The notes under the pieces were generated by a model, which ran no database searches, was not told the origin of the DNA, and was given only the letters and a program-made list of their open reading frames with translations. A stretch of 49,745 nucleotides of DNA. It comes from Onthovicinus sp900555545 (GTDB lineage: Bacteria > Bacillota > Clostridia > Oscillospirales > Acutalibacteraceae). Shown here in pieces: positions 24,849-33,496 of this stretch. Position 1 is the first letter of the stretch, and every line of letters begins with the position of its first letter. A program made the translations under genes and the position numbers. The stretch lies in contig CASFPX010000018.1 in NCBI GenBank assembly GCA_949296915.1, positions 1 through 49,745 on the forward strand, written 5' to 3'.

Positions 24849-24879
24849 GTCGGTTTGCCCGATTCTCTTTAATTAACCC

Positions 24880-24920
24880 GGCGGTGAGGTATGGAGTGCG
24901 ACATGCTCCGCGAAACCGCC
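24880..24920 (+). promoter_or_regulatory. Hairpin in the rplW-rplB gap
   Basis: GGCGGT (24880-24885) pairs with ACCGCC (24915-24920), enclosing GGAG (24893-24896) and CTCC (24906-24909). At 89 nt this is one of the longest gaps in the block, and the stem ends just before the rplB RBS. Confidence 0.45.
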
Positions 24921-24937
24921 ATAGGAGTGTGAAATAA

Positions 24938-25771
24938 ATGTCGATTAAAGTCTATAAGCCGACTTCAAATTCCCGCAGGAACACGTCGGTTACAGATTAT
25001 TCCGAGCTGTGGAAAGGCGGCCCCGAGCGGAGCCTTCTCGCCAAGCTCAACAACAAAGCCGGCCGCAACAGCTACGGCCGCATCACGGTTCGCCATCGTG
25101 GCGGCGGGAACCGCAAGAAGTACCGCATCATCGACTTCAAGCGTGATAAGACCGATATGGAAGCAACGGTCCTCCGCATTGAGTACGATCCCAACCGTTC
25201 CGCGCACATTGCGTTGATCGAATACACGGATGGCACTAAGAGCTACATCCTGGCTCCCGAGGGTCTCAAGGCGGGCGATAAGGTAGAGTCCGGTGCGTCT
25301 TCCGACATTAAGCCGGGCAACGCACTTCCGCTCTCCGCGATCCCGACCGGTACGTTTGTGCACAACGTTGAGCTGAACCCCGGTCGTGGCGGCCAGCTCG
25401 CCCGTAGCGCTGGCAATGCCGCACAGCTGATGGCAAAAGAGGGCGTTTACGCGCTGCTCCGTCTGCCTTCCGGTGAGCTGCGCAACGTCTCCGCCGACTG
25501 CATGGCGACAATTGGCCAGGTTGGTAACGGCGACCATGAGAATGTCAAGCTCGGCAAGGCGGGCCGCACCCGCCATCTCGGCATCCGTCCGACCGTCCGC
25601 GGTTCCGTTATGAACCCGAACGACCACCCGCACGGCGGTGGTGAGGGTAAGTCCCCGATCGGCCGTCCGGGCCCTGTAACCCCGTGGGGTAAACCTGCTC
25701 TCGGCTATAAGACCCGTGCGAAGAAGAATCGTTCGGATAAGTTCATTGTAAAACGCCGCAACGGTAAGTAG
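24938..25771 (+). CDS. rplB: 50S ribosomal protein L2
   Basis: 277 residues. A core 23S-binding protein needed for subunit joining and peptidyl transfer. NDHPHGGGEGKSPIGRP (about 226-242) holds the conserved His of the C-terminal domain. RBS AGGAGTG is upstream of ATG 24938, after a gap containing a stable hairpin. Confidence 0.98.
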   Translation: MSIKVYKPTSNSRRNTSVTDYSELWKGGPERSLLAKLNNKAGRNSYGRITVRHRGGGNRKKYRIIDFKRDKTDMEATVLRIEYDPNRSAHIALIEYTDGTKSYILAPEGLKAGDKVESGASSDIKPGNALPLSAIPTGTFVHNVELNPGRGGQLARSAGNAAQLMAKEGVYALLRLPSGELRNVSADCMATIGQVGNGDHENVKLGKAGRTRHLGIRPTVRGSVMNPNDHPHGGGEGKSPIGRPGPVTPWGKPALGYKTRAKKNRSDKFIVKRRNGK

Positions 25772-25792
25772 TCGATGAAAGGAGCTTGAATA

Positions 25793-26074
25793 ATGGGCAG
25801 AAGCATTAAGAAGGGACCTTTTGTTGAAGCGTCGCTTTACAAAAAAGTCCAGCAGATGAACGAAAAGGGCGAGAAGATCGTCGTTAAAACGTGGAGCCGT
25901 AGTTCCACGATTTTCCCGGAGTTTGTTGGCCACACTTTTGCTGTTCATGACGGACGCAAGCACGTTCCGGTTTATGTAACGGAAGATATGGTCGGCCATA
26001 AGCTCGGTGAGTTTGCTCCGACAAGGACTTTTAAAGGCCATGTCGGTTCCAAAACTTCCAATAACGGTAAGTAA
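25793..26074 (+). CDS. rpsS: 30S ribosomal protein S19
   Basis: 93 residues. 30S head protein contacting 16S helix 42 and S13. It begins MGRSIKKGPFVEASL and carries WSRSSTIFPEFVGHTFAVHDG, the universal core. RBS AAAGGAG lies eight bases before ATG. Confidence 0.98.
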   Translation: MGRSIKKGPFVEASLYKKVQQMNEKGEKIVVKTWSRSSTIFPEFVGHTFAVHDGRKHVPVYVTEDMVGHKLGEFAPTRTFKGHVGSKTSNNGK

Positions 26075-26097
26075 TTCGGTCGAAAGGAGTGTATCAA

Positions 26098-26439
26098 ATG
26101 GAAGCTCAGGCAATTGCAAAAGCTACCAATGTGCGCATATCGCCGCGCAAAGTGCAGATTGTTCTTGATCTGATCAGGAAACAGCCTGCCGACAAGGCGA
26201 TGGCCATTCTCAAGTACACGCCCAAGGCCGCGTGTGAGCCGCTTGAGAAGCTTCTCAAGTCGGCAATGGCAAACGCTGAGAACAACAAAAACATGGATGT
26301 ATCCCGTCTGTATGTGGATACCTGCTATGTCTGCCCCGGTCCGATGCTCAAGCGCATTCGCCCGCGTGCCCACGGCAGGGCCTACCGCATCAATAAGCGT
26401 ACATCTCATATCACCCTTGTGCTCAAGGAACAAGAATAA
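26098..26439 (+). CDS. rplV: 50S ribosomal protein L22
   Basis: 113 residues. It binds all 23S domains and extends a beta hairpin into the exit tunnel (GPMLKRIRPRAHGRAYRI). ATG 26098 is chosen because GAAAGGAG lies eight to ten bases upstream; GTG 26089 in the same frame would place the RBS too close. Confidence 0.97.
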   Translation: MEAQAIAKATNVRISPRKVQIVLDLIRKQPADKAMAILKYTPKAACEPLEKLLKSAMANAENNKNMDVSRLYVDTCYVCPGPMLKRIRPRAHGRAYRINKRTSHITLVLKEQE

Positions 26440-26458
26440 TTAAGGAGGAGGCAGCAAT

Positions 26459-27208
26459 ATGGGACAGAAAATCAATCCGACCGGCTTTCGCGTCGGCGTG
26501 ATTAAAGACTGGGAATCCCGCTGGTATGCAAAAGACAGCGAATTTGGCGATACCCTTGTGGAAGATTACAAACTGCGTAACTTCCTCCTTGATCTTCTTA
26601 AACCTGCTGGAGTACCGAAGGTAGAGATTGAGCGCGACGCGAAAAGGGTTCGCATCAACATTCACTGCGCAAAGCCGGGCATCGTAATCGGCCGCGGCGG
26701 CGCGGAGATTGACAAACTGAAGGCCACTTGTGAGAAGATGCTCGGCAAGGAAGTCAGCCTGAACATCATCGAGATCAAGCAGCCGGATCTCAACGCTCAG
26801 CTTGTTGCGGAGAACATTGCCGCTCAGCTTGAAAGGCGTACATCCTTCCGTCGCGCTGTTAAGCAGGCGATTGGCAGGACGATGAAGCTTGGCGCCAAGG
26901 GCATCAAGATCCAGGTCTCCGGCCGTCTTGGCGGTGCTGAGATTGCCCGTACGGAGCATTATCATGAGGGCACCATCCCGCTGCAGACCATCCGTGCAGA
27001 TATCGACTACGGTTTTACCGAGGCGAAGATGTACGGCCGCATCGGTGTCAAGGTTTGGCTTTACACCGGCGAGGTTCTGCACAACAGCAACAAGCCGAGG
27101 AATGAGCGGAGCGATCGTCCACGCCGCGATAATCGCGACAACCGGGCGCCCAGGGCTCCGAGGAACAACGCGGCACCGCGCAATCAGAAGGAAGGAGGCG
27201 CTCGCTAA
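26459..27208 (+). CDS. rpsC: 30S ribosomal protein S3
   Basis: 249 residues. It forms the mRNA entry site with S4 and S5. GQKINPTGFRVG opens the protein; a type II KH domain with GRGGAEID (about 78-85) follows, and the C-terminal domain has VSGRLGGAEIARTEHYHEG. The Arg/Asn-rich tail after about 212 (DRPRRDNRDNRAPR region) is longer than in E. coli and probably disordered. Its stop shares one base with the rplP start. Confidence 0.98.
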   Translation: MGQKINPTGFRVGVIKDWESRWYAKDSEFGDTLVEDYKLRNFLLDLLKPAGVPKVEIERDAKRVRINIHCAKPGIVIGRGGAEIDKLKATCEKMLGKEVSLNIIEIKQPDLNAQLVAENIAAQLERRTSFRRAVKQAIGRTMKLGAKGIKIQVSGRLGGAEIARTEHYHEGTIPLQTIRADIDYGFTEAKMYGRIGVKVWLYTGEVLHNSNKPRNERSDRPRRDNRDNRAPRAPRNNAAPRNQKEGGAR

Positions 27209-27633
27209 TGTTAATGCCGAAACGTGTTAAATACCGCAGGGTACACAGGGGACGCCTCACTGGCGCCGCTTCCCGTGGTAATAAGGTCAGCTACGGCACA
27301 TATGGCCTTCAGTCTCTGGAGCCGTGCTGGATTACAGCCAACCAGATCGAGGCGGCCCGTGTCGCCATGACCCGTTACACGAAGCGTGGCGGTAAGGTCT
27401 GGATCAAGATTTTCCCGGATAAGCCGATCACCAAAAAGCCGCTTGAAACCCGAATGGGTAAAGGTAAGGGCGCGCCCGAGTACTGGGTAGCCGTTGTCAA
27501 GCCGGGCCGTGTGATGTTCGAGATCGCGGGTGTTGATGAAACCGTCGCGCGGGAGGCGCTGCGTCTTGCGGCGAACAAGCTCCCCGTGAAGTGCAAATTT
27601 GTTACTAAGGAAGAAACGGGTGGTGAGCAGTAA
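27208..27633 (+). CDS. rplP: 50S ribosomal protein L16
   Basis: 141 residues. Binds near the A site and 5S rRNA. MLMPKRVKYRRVHRGR at the start and RMGKGKGAPEYWVAVVKPG are family markers. ATG 27208 overlaps the rpsC stop (TAATG), with GGAGG just upstream inside rpsC. Confidence 0.98.
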   Translation: MLMPKRVKYRRVHRGRLTGAASRGNKVSYGTYGLQSLEPCWITANQIEAARVAMTRYTKRGGKVWIKIFPDKPITKKPLETRMGKGKGAPEYWVAVVKPGRVMFEIAGVDETVAREALRLAANKLPVKCKFVTKEETGGEQ

Positions 27634-27836
27634 TGAAAGCGAGTGAAATCAGAAAAATGTCCTCCGAAGAAATGGAGAAGAAACTTTCCGAGTTAAAAGA
27701 CGAGCTTTTTAATCTGCATTTTCAGCAAGCCATCAATCAGCTCGACAACCCGATGCGCATCCGTGCAGTAAAGAAGGATATCGCCCGTATTAAGACGGTT
27801 CAGCGCGACGTCCAGCTTCACGGCGCGAACGCATAA
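27633..27836 (+). CDS. rpmC: 50S ribosomal protein L29
   Basis: 67 residues, two helices packed at the tunnel exit next to L23. EMEKKLSELKDELFNLHFQQ and the later QLDNPMRIRAVKKDIARIKT match the family. ATG overlaps the last base of the rplP stop (TAATG). Confidence 0.97.
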   Translation: MKASEIRKMSSEEMEKKLSELKDELFNLHFQQAINQLDNPMRIRAVKKDIARIKTVQRDVQLHGANA

Positions 27837-27856
27837 GAAAGGGAGGTAAGATCTAA

Positions 27857-28114
27857 ATGAGCGAAAGGAACCTCAGAAAGACTCGAGTTGGCATCGTCAC
27901 AAGCGACAAGATGCAGAAAACGGTTGTCGTTTCCGTTAAGGATAGGGTCAGGCACCCGCTTTATAAGAAGATCATCAATCGCACCGTGAAACTGAAAGCG
28001 CACGATGAGAATAATGCGTGCGGTATCGGCGATCGCGTGCTCGTCATGGAGACACGTCCACTGTCCAAGGACAAGAGATGGCGCGTCGTAGAAATCATTG
28101 AGAAGGCCAAATAA
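27857..28114 (+). CDS. rpsQ: 30S ribosomal protein S17
   Basis: 85 residues, OB fold binding the 5' domain of 16S rRNA. RKTRVGIVTSDKMQKTVVV and a central HPLYKKIINRTVKLKAHDE are typical. RBS GGGAGGT lies before ATG 27857. Confidence 0.98.
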   Translation: MSERNLRKTRVGIVTSDKMQKTVVVSVKDRVRHPLYKKIINRTVKLKAHDENNACGIGDRVLVMETRPLSKDKRWRVVEIIEKAK

Positions 28115-28141
28115 TTTGGCATAGCAAAGGAGGAAACCACC

Positions 28142-28510
28142 GTGATACAGCAACAGAGTTACCTCAAGGTTGCCGACAACACCGGCGCGAAGGAGATTAT
28201 GTGTATCCGCGTGCTTGGGGGTTCCGGCCGGAGGTATGCCAATATCGGCGACGTGATCGTTGCTTCGGTCAAAAAAGCAGCACCCGGCGGCGTTGTCAAA
28301 AAAGGCGAAGTCGTCAAGGCAGTCGTCGTTCGGACGGCCAGCGGTGTCCGCCGCGAGGATGGCACGTACATCCGCTTCGACGAGAACGCTGCGGTCATCA
28401 TCCGTGAGGATAAAAACCCCAAGGGAACACGTATTTTTGGGCCCGTGGCGAGAGAGCTTCGTGAGAAGGATTATCTCAAGATCCTGTCTCTTGCGCCCGA
28501 AGTACTTTAA
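28142..28510 (+). CDS. rplN: 50S ribosomal protein L14 (GTG start)
   Basis: 122 residues, the standard length, at the subunit interface (bridge B5/B8). GTG 28142 starts MIQQQSYLKVADNTGAKE with AAAGGAGG eight bases upstream. ENAAVIIREDKNPKGTRIFGPVARELRE is the conserved C-terminal half (quoted motif: GTRIFGPVAREL). Confidence 0.98.
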   Translation: MIQQQSYLKVADNTGAKEIMCIRVLGGSGRRYANIGDVIVASVKKAAPGGVVKKGEVVKAVVVRTASGVRREDGTYIRFDENAAVIIREDKNPKGTRIFGPVARELREKDYLKILSLAPEVL

Positions 28511-28526
28511 TCGGGAGGTGCTTAGG

Positions 28527-28853
28527 ATGAATAAGGTTCATGTCAAAACCGGCGACGAGGTCGTCATCATCAATGGCCGTGACCGCGGCAAGCGCGGCAA
28601 GGTCATGCAGGTAAGTGCCGCCGAGAACAAGGTTATCGTTGAAAAGGCGAACATTGTTACAAAGCATGTCAAGCCCAAAAAGATGGGTGAGGCAGGCGGC
28701 CTTATTAAAGCAGAGAGCGCAATTTATGCAGATAAGGTTCAGCTGATCTGCCCCAAGTGCGGCCGTCCCACTCGTGTGGGCCACAAGGTCGATGAGAAAG
28801 GCAAGAAGCTGCGTACCTGCAAGAAGAAAGATTGCCTTGCGGCATTCGAATAA
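28527..28853 (+). CDS. rplX: 50S ribosomal protein L24
   Basis: 108 residues, a KOW-domain protein that initiates 50S assembly. VKTGDEVVIINGRDRGKRG is the KOW core. A CPKCGRP...CKKKDC-like set of cysteines at the C-terminus (about 80-104) suggests a zinc-type variant. ATG 28527 with GGGAGGTG upstream is preferred over the much longer open frame that overlaps rplN. Confidence 0.97.
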   Translation: MNKVHVKTGDEVVIINGRDRGKRGKVMQVSAAENKVIVEKANIVTKHVKPKKMGEAGGLIKAESAIYADKVQLICPKCGRPTRVGHKVDEKGKKLRTCKKKDCLAAFE

Positions 28854-28870
28854 GGGAGGAACATGACATA

Positions 28871-29410
28871 ATGGCAAGGTTAAAAGACACCTATCTGAAA
28901 GAGGTTGCACCTGCGCTGATGAAGAAATTCGGTTACAAGAGCGTCATGCAAATCCCGAAGATCGACAAGGTTGTCGTCAACGTAGGCTGCGGCGAGGCGC
29001 GCGAGAACTCCAAGGTCATCGATGCAGTTGTCTCCGATCTGATGCAGATCACCGGCCAGAGGCCTTATCTCTGCCGCGCGAAGAAGTCCGTTGCGAACTT
29101 CAAGCTGCGTGAGGGCATGGTCATCGGTGCCAAGGTGACGTTGCGCGGCGACAGGATGTATGAGTTTATTGACCGTTTCTTCAATCTTGCGCTTCCGCGC
29201 GTGAGAGACTTCCGTGGAATCAATCCGGATTCCTTTGATGGCCGCGGCAACTATTCCGTCGGTATCAAGGAGCAGCTGATTTTCCCGGAGATCGAATACG
29301 ATAAGATCGACAAGGTCCGTGGTATGGACATCTGCTTTGTCACAACAGCCAACACGGACGAAGAAGCACGTGAGCTGCTCACTCTGATGGGCGCTCCGTT
29401 TACAAGATAA
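28871..29410 (+). CDS. rplE: 50S ribosomal protein L5
   Basis: 179 residues. Binds 5S rRNA and P-site tRNA with S13. It begins MARLKDTYLKEVAPALMKKF and holds IPKIDKVVVNVGCGEA and RDFRGINPDSFDGRGNYSVG. ATG 28871 follows GGGAGGAAC; an in-frame upstream ATG would extend into rplX. Confidence 0.98.
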   Translation: MARLKDTYLKEVAPALMKKFGYKSVMQIPKIDKVVVNVGCGEARENSKVIDAVVSDLMQITGQRPYLCRAKKSVANFKLREGMVIGAKVTLRGDRMYEFIDRFFNLALPRVRDFRGINPDSFDGRGNYSVGIKEQLIFPEIEYDKIDKVRGMDICFVTTANTDEEARELLTLMGAPFTR

Positions 29411-29422
29411 GGAGGGGTAGCA

Positions 29423-29608
29423 ATGGCAAAAACTTCTATGAAGGTCAAGCAGAGCCGGAAGCCAAAGTATCCGACCCGCGCTTACAACAGGTGCAAGATT
29501 TGCGGCAGGCCCCACGCTTATCTCCGCAAGTACGGCGTATGCCGCATCTGTTTCAGGGAGCTTGCCCATGCGGGCCAGATCCCTGGTGTTAAAAAAGCCA
29601 GCTGGTAA
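29423..29608 (+). CDS. rpsZ: 30S ribosomal protein S14, zinc (C+) type
   Basis: 61 residues. Two Cys pairs, CKIC (about 24-27) and CRIC (about 40-43), bind zinc, marking the short C+ form (also written rpsN type Z). Bacteria with this form often carry a zinc-free paralogue elsewhere, induced by zinc shortage. RBS AAGGAGGGG precedes ATG. Confidence 0.98.
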   Translation: MAKTSMKVKQSRKPKYPTRAYNRCKICGRPHAYLRKYGVCRICFRELAHAGQIPGVKKASW

Positions 29609-29635
29609 CGAGCAATTGCAAAGGAGGTTGACGGT

Positions 29636-30034
29636 ATGCAGATAACCGATTCTATCGCCGATATGCTGACTCGGATTCGCAATGCGAACTCCGCCAAGCA
29701 CGATACGGTGGATATCCCCGCATCTAACATGAAGAAGGCAATTGCTCAAATTCTTGTTGATGAGGGCTATGTTAAGAGCTTTCAGGTCGAAGAGGATGGG
29801 AAGCAGGGCATCATTCACATGACGCTCAAGTACGGTCCGAACAAATCTCAGGTGATCACAGGCCTTCGCAGGGTCTCCAAGCCCGGCCTGCGCATCTACT
29901 CCGATTGCGAGAACATGCCGAAGGTCATCAAGGGCCTGGGTATCGCGATCGTGTCCACGTCTAAGGGCGTTATGACGGACAAGGAAGCCCGCAAGCAGAA
30001 TGTTGGCGGCGAAGTCCTTGCATTTATCTGGTAA
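29636..30034 (+). CDS. rpsH: 30S ribosomal protein S8
   Basis: 132 residues. Binds the central domain of 16S rRNA and, in E. coli, represses the spc operon. It begins MQITDSIADMLTRIRNAN and ends with TSKGVMTDKEARKQNVGGE. RBS AAAGGAGGT lies eight bases before ATG. Confidence 0.98.
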   Translation: MQITDSIADMLTRIRNANSAKHDTVDIPASNMKKAIAQILVDEGYVKSFQVEEDGKQGIIHMTLKYGPNKSQVITGLRRVSKPGLRIYSDCENMPKVIKGLGIAIVSTSKGVMTDKEARKQNVGGEVLAFIW

Positions 30035-30048
30035 GGAGGTGCACAGTA

Positions 30049-30594
30049 ATGTCACGTATTGGTAAAAAGCCGGTCGTCATCCCCGCTGGGGTAGATGTCA
30101 CCGTCGCAGACGGCACTGTCACCGTAAAGGGCCCCAAGGGCACCCTTACCCGCACAGTGCATAGCAACATCACTGTCGAGAAAAAGGATAACGAGATCAT
30201 CGTTTCCCGTCCCGACGATTCCAACTTCAATCATTCACTCCACGGTCTGACCCGCACCCTGATTGCCAACATGGTTGAGGGCGTCACAAACGGCTACAAG
30301 AAGGAGCTGGAGGTCAACGGTGTCGGTTACAGGGCGGCCAAGCAGGGGAAGGACCTGGTTATGAACTTGGGTTACTCCCACCAGGTGGTCATGTCCGAGA
30401 TCGAGGGAATCACCATTGAAGTTCCCGCGCCGAACAAGATTATCATCTCTGGTCCGGATAAGCAGAAGGTTGGCCAGTTTGCCGCGGAAGTCCGCGAGAA
30501 ACGTCCGCCGGAGCCTTATAAGGGCAAGGGTATCAAGTATGCTGACGAAGTTATCCGCCGCAAGGAAGGCAAGGCGGGTAAGGGCGCAAAGTAA
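30049..30594 (+). CDS. rplF: 50S ribosomal protein L6
   Basis: 181 residues with two homologous L6 domains, near the factor-binding site. MSRIGKKPVVIPAGVDV opens it, and the C-terminal signature is PPEPYKGKGIKYADE. RBS AAGGAGGTG precedes ATG 30049. Confidence 0.98.
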   Translation: MSRIGKKPVVIPAGVDVTVADGTVTVKGPKGTLTRTVHSNITVEKKDNEIIVSRPDDSNFNHSLHGLTRTLIANMVEGVTNGYKKELEVNGVGYRAAKQGKDLVMNLGYSHQVVMSEIEGITIEVPAPNKIIISGPDKQKVGQFAAEVREKRPPEPYKGKGIKYADEVIRRKEGKAGKGAK

Positions 30595-30614
30595 GATTAA
30601 AGGAGTGAATTAAT

Positions 30615-30974
30615 ATGGTTAGTAGGCCGGATTCCAACAAGGCAAGGCTGAACCGTCATAAGAGAGTCCGCGGTAAGATCAGCGGTACGGCTGAGTGCCC
30701 GCGGCTGAACGTTTACCGCTCCCTTAAAAACATCTATGCGCAGTTAATCGACGATGTTAAGGGTGTGACCCTTGTGTCCGCTTCAACTGTTGAAAAGGAT
30801 TTTAAGGATTACGGCGGGAACGCTGAGGCTGCCCATCAGGTGGGTAAGCTGCTCGCAGAGCGCGCTGCTGAGGCAAAGATCACGGAAGTTGTCTTTGACC
30901 GCGGTGGTTACATCTATCACGGCCGTGTCAAGGCGCTGGCCGAGGGTGCCCGTGAAGGCGGGTTAAAATTCTGA
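30615..30974 (+). CDS. rplR: 50S ribosomal protein L18
   Basis: 119 residues. Anchors 5S rRNA in the central protuberance. Basic N-terminus (NKARLNRHKRVRGKISGTAE) then RLNVYRSLKNIYAQLIDD, and a final HGRVKALAEGAREGGL. RBS AAAGGAG before ATG. Confidence 0.98.
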   Translation: MVSRPDSNKARLNRHKRVRGKISGTAECPRLNVYRSLKNIYAQLIDDVKGVTLVSASTVEKDFKDYGGNAEAAHQVGKLLAERAAEAKITEVVFDRGGYIYHGRVKALAEGAREGGLKF

Positions 30975-30989
30975 TAAGGAGGAATACTT

Positions 30990-31490
30990 TTGGCTAGATT
31001 TGACGCTTCCGCTGAGGAGTTTCAGGAGCGCGTAGTCGCGATCAACCGTGTATCCAAGACGGTTAAGGGCGGCCGTATTTTCAAGTTCGCTGCTCTTGTA
31101 GTTGTCGGCGATGGAAAGGGCCGCGTAGGCTTTGGCCTTGGCAAATCAGGCGAGGTCCCGGATGCAATCCGCAAGGGGATCGAGGATGCCAAGAAGAATT
31201 TGATCACCGTGTCCCTGATGGGCACAACCATCCCGCACGAAGTGATCGGTAAGTTTGGCGCGGGTGTCGTCCTTCTCAAGCCCGCTGCCCCCGGTACCGG
31301 TGTTATCGCCGGCGGCCCGGTGCGTGCTGTTGTTGAGTCTGTCGGGATCAAGGATATCCGTTCCAAGGCTCTTCGTTCAAACAACCCCTGCAATGTTGTC
31401 CGTGCGACAATCGATGGTCTTTCTCAGCTCCGCGGTGCCAACGAGATCGCGGCGATCCGTGGCAAGACCAGGCAGGAAATCTTAGGATAG
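30990..31490 (+). CDS. rpsE: 30S ribosomal protein S5 (TTG start)
   Basis: 166 residues. Stabilises decoding and forms the mRNA entry with S3 and S4. The double-stranded RNA-binding domain has VVAINRVSKTVKGGR and VGDGKGRVGFGLGKSGEVP. The start appears to be TTG 30990, with AAGGAGG nine bases upstream; no ATG or GTG fits the conserved N-terminus. A rare start for so highly expressed a gene. Confidence 0.97.
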   Translation: MARFDASAEEFQERVVAINRVSKTVKGGRIFKFAALVVVGDGKGRVGFGLGKSGEVPDAIRKGIEDAKKNLITVSLMGTTIPHEVIGKFGAGVVLLKPAAPGTGVIAGGPVRAVVESVGIKDIRSKALRSNNPCNVVRATIDGLSQLRGANEIAAIRGKTRQEILG

Positions 31491-31503
31491 GAGGGTGGAG
31501 AAG

Positions 31504-31686
31504 ATGGCTAAGACCGTTGAAATCAAGCTTGTAAAAAGTCTGATTGGCAGCAAAAAAGACCAGATTGCCACCGCCAATTCACTTGGTCTGAAAAAAATCG
31601 GTGATGTTGTTACACAGCCCGACAATCCTCAGACACAGGGCAAAATCAAGAAAATCGTCCACCTTATAGAGGTTGTCAACGCGTAA
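31504..31686 (+). CDS. rpmD: 50S ribosomal protein L30
   Basis: 60 residues, ferredoxin-like fold near 5S rRNA. VEIKLVKSLIGSKKDQIAT and VVTQPDNPQTQGKIKKI are typical. ATG 31504 follows GGAGGGTGGAG; the frame extends to GTG 31495 but that overlaps the RBS. Confidence 0.97.
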   Translation: MAKTVEIKLVKSLIGSKKDQIATANSLGLKKIGDVVTQPDNPQTQGKIKKIVHLIEVVNA

Positions 31687-31704
31687 TTTAAGGGAGGTGT
31701 AACT

Positions 31705-32148
31705 ATGAAACTGCATGAACTTGCTCCGGCGCAGGGCTCCAAAAAGGAGGTCAAGCGTATCGGTCGTGGTGCGGCTTCCGGTCAGGGTAAAACGGCCGGT
31801 AAGGGTCACAAGGGCCAAAAGGCCCGCGCGGGCCGCGGCATGCGCCCCGGGTTCGAAGGCGGCCAGATGCCCCTTCAGCGCAGAATCCCGAAGAGAGGCT
31901 TTGTCAATATTTTTGGCAAGGAGATGGCCACTGTCAACGTAGCTCAGCTCGATGCGAAGTTTGAGGATGGCGCTACGGTCGATACAGCGGCACTGATTGC
32001 GGCAGGTCTCATTAAGAAGGAGCTTGACGGCGTCAAGATCCTCGGCGACGGTGAAATCACCAAGAAGCTCGACGTTAAAGTGAATGCGTATTCTGAGTCT
32101 GCCAAATCCAAGATCGAGGCGGCCGGCGGAAAGGCCGAGGTGATCTGA
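31705..32148 (+). CDS. rplO: 50S ribosomal protein L15
   Basis: 147 residues. Late-assembling 23S-binding protein. MKLHELAPAQGSKKEVKRIG then a basic Gly/Lys/Arg-rich arm (SGQGKTAGKGHKGQKARAG) and GFEGGQMPLQRRIPKRGF. RBS GGGAGGTG. It ends one base before the secY start. Confidence 0.98.
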   Translation: MKLHELAPAQGSKKEVKRIGRGAASGQGKTAGKGHKGQKARAGRGMRPGFEGGQMPLQRRIPKRGFVNIFGKEMATVNVAQLDAKFEDGATVDTAALIAAGLIKKELDGVKILGDGEITKKLDVKVNAYSESAKSKIEAAGGKAEVI

Positions 32149-32149
32149 A

Positions 32150-33484
32150 ATGCTGCGGACATTTATCAACGCATGGAAGGTCGCCGACTTACGTAAAAAG
32201 ATCCTGTACACTGCATTGATCCTGTTGCTGTTCCGTTTGGGTTCTTGGATTCCGGTTCCATTTCTCGATCCCGGAATCATGGCGCAGGGCGGTATTGTCG
32301 CCGCTACGGACGAGACCTTTATGTCTTATCTGAGCATGTTGACCGGCGGTGCATTCAGCTACGGCACCATTTTTGCAATGTCCATCACCCCGTTCATCAA
32401 TTCATCCATTATCATGCAGTTGCTCACCGTCGCACTGCCGCCCTTGGAGCGGCTGGCGAAGGAGGGGGAGACAGGTCGTAAAAAGATCGCCTCTATCACC
32501 CGTTACCTCACGGTTGGTCTGGCGGCTCTTCAGAGCACGGGCTATTATTTCTACCTGAGGAACGGCGGTTACCTGATGACCACTGCAGATGGTGCTGCTT
32601 TCACCGGTGGCTGGGCTGTATTCCAGGCTTTTGTCATCGTTCTGGTACTCACAGCTGGCTCTGCTCTGATCATGTGGATGGGCGAGCAGATCAACGAAAA
32701 GGGAATCGGCAATGGTATCTCCCTGATCCTGTTTGCCGGTATTGTGGCGCGGATTCCCGCCATTGCCACGCAGCTGTATGACTACATGCGCCGCGGCGGT
32801 GCATATTATGCACTCGTTCCGATCACGATTGTGCTGTTGCTTGGGATTGTGGCGTTTATCGTCTTTATGGATAAATCCGAGCGCCGGATTCCTGTGCAGT
32901 ATGCAAAGCGTGTTGTTGGCCGCAAGATGTACGGTGGCCAGAGCACCCATATTCCGATCAAGGTCAACATGTCCGGTGTTATGCCGATCATCTTCGCAAG
33001 CTCGATCCTTTCCCTGCCTGCGACGATTGGCATGTTCATCGATTATGAAGAGGGCAGCGGTTGGGATACTTTCTTTGGTCTGTTCAGCCAGCGCAGCCCC
33101 TTCTATGGATGCGTATACTTCCTGTTGATCATCTTCTTCGCATATTTCTATGCGACGATTCAGTACAATCCGATCGAGATGGCGAACAATATCCGCAAGA
33201 ACAGCGGTGCGATCCCTGGGATTCGTCCCGGAAAGCCCACTTCGGACTACATCACCAAGATCCTCTCCAAGATCACCCTGTTGGGCGCGTTGATGTTGAG
33301 CGTTGTGGCGCTGTTCCCGATCGTCTTCTCACAGCTGACCTCCCTGATTATGGACAACGAGGGTATGACTATTGCGATGGGCGGCACATCCGTGATCATC
33401 TTGGTGGGTGTTGCGCTTGAGACTGTTAAGCAGCTCGAAAGCCAGTTGATGATGCGCCATTACAAGGGCTTCCTCGACAATTAA
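32150..33484 (+). CDS. secY: Preprotein translocase subunit SecY
   Basis: 444 residues, ten membrane helices. The central pore of the Sec translocon exporting the signal-peptide proteins in this window. Conserved segments include ITPFINSSIIMQLL (helix 2), GIGNGISLILFAGI (loop/helix 4-5), IPIKVNMSGVMPIIFASS (helix 7) and the C5 cytoplasmic loop with GIRPGKPTSDYI. ATG 32150 is one base after the rplO stop, so translation is coupled. Confidence 0.98.
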   Translation: MLRTFINAWKVADLRKKILYTALILLLFRLGSWIPVPFLDPGIMAQGGIVAATDETFMSYLSMLTGGAFSYGTIFAMSITPFINSSIIMQLLTVALPPLERLAKEGETGRKKIASITRYLTVGLAALQSTGYYFYLRNGGYLMTTADGAAFTGGWAVFQAFVIVLVLTAGSALIMWMGEQINEKGIGNGISLILFAGIVARIPAIATQLYDYMRRGGAYYALVPITIVLLLGIVAFIVFMDKSERRIPVQYAKRVVGRKMYGGQSTHIPIKVNMSGVMPIIFASSILSLPATIGMFIDYEEGSGWDTFFGLFSQRSPFYGCVYFLLIIFFAYFYATIQYNPIEMANNIRKNSGAIPGIRPGKPTSDYITKILSKITLLGALMLSVVALFPIVFSQLTSLIMDNEGMTIAMGGTSVIILVGVALETVKQLESQLMMRHYKGFLDN

Positions 33485-33496
33485 GGAGTAGGATGT

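Noticed and set aside
28260..28526. N-terminal extension of L24 overlapping L14
   Set aside because: The extension is a frame shadow of rplN; ATG 28527 has a good RBS and matches the family N-terminus.
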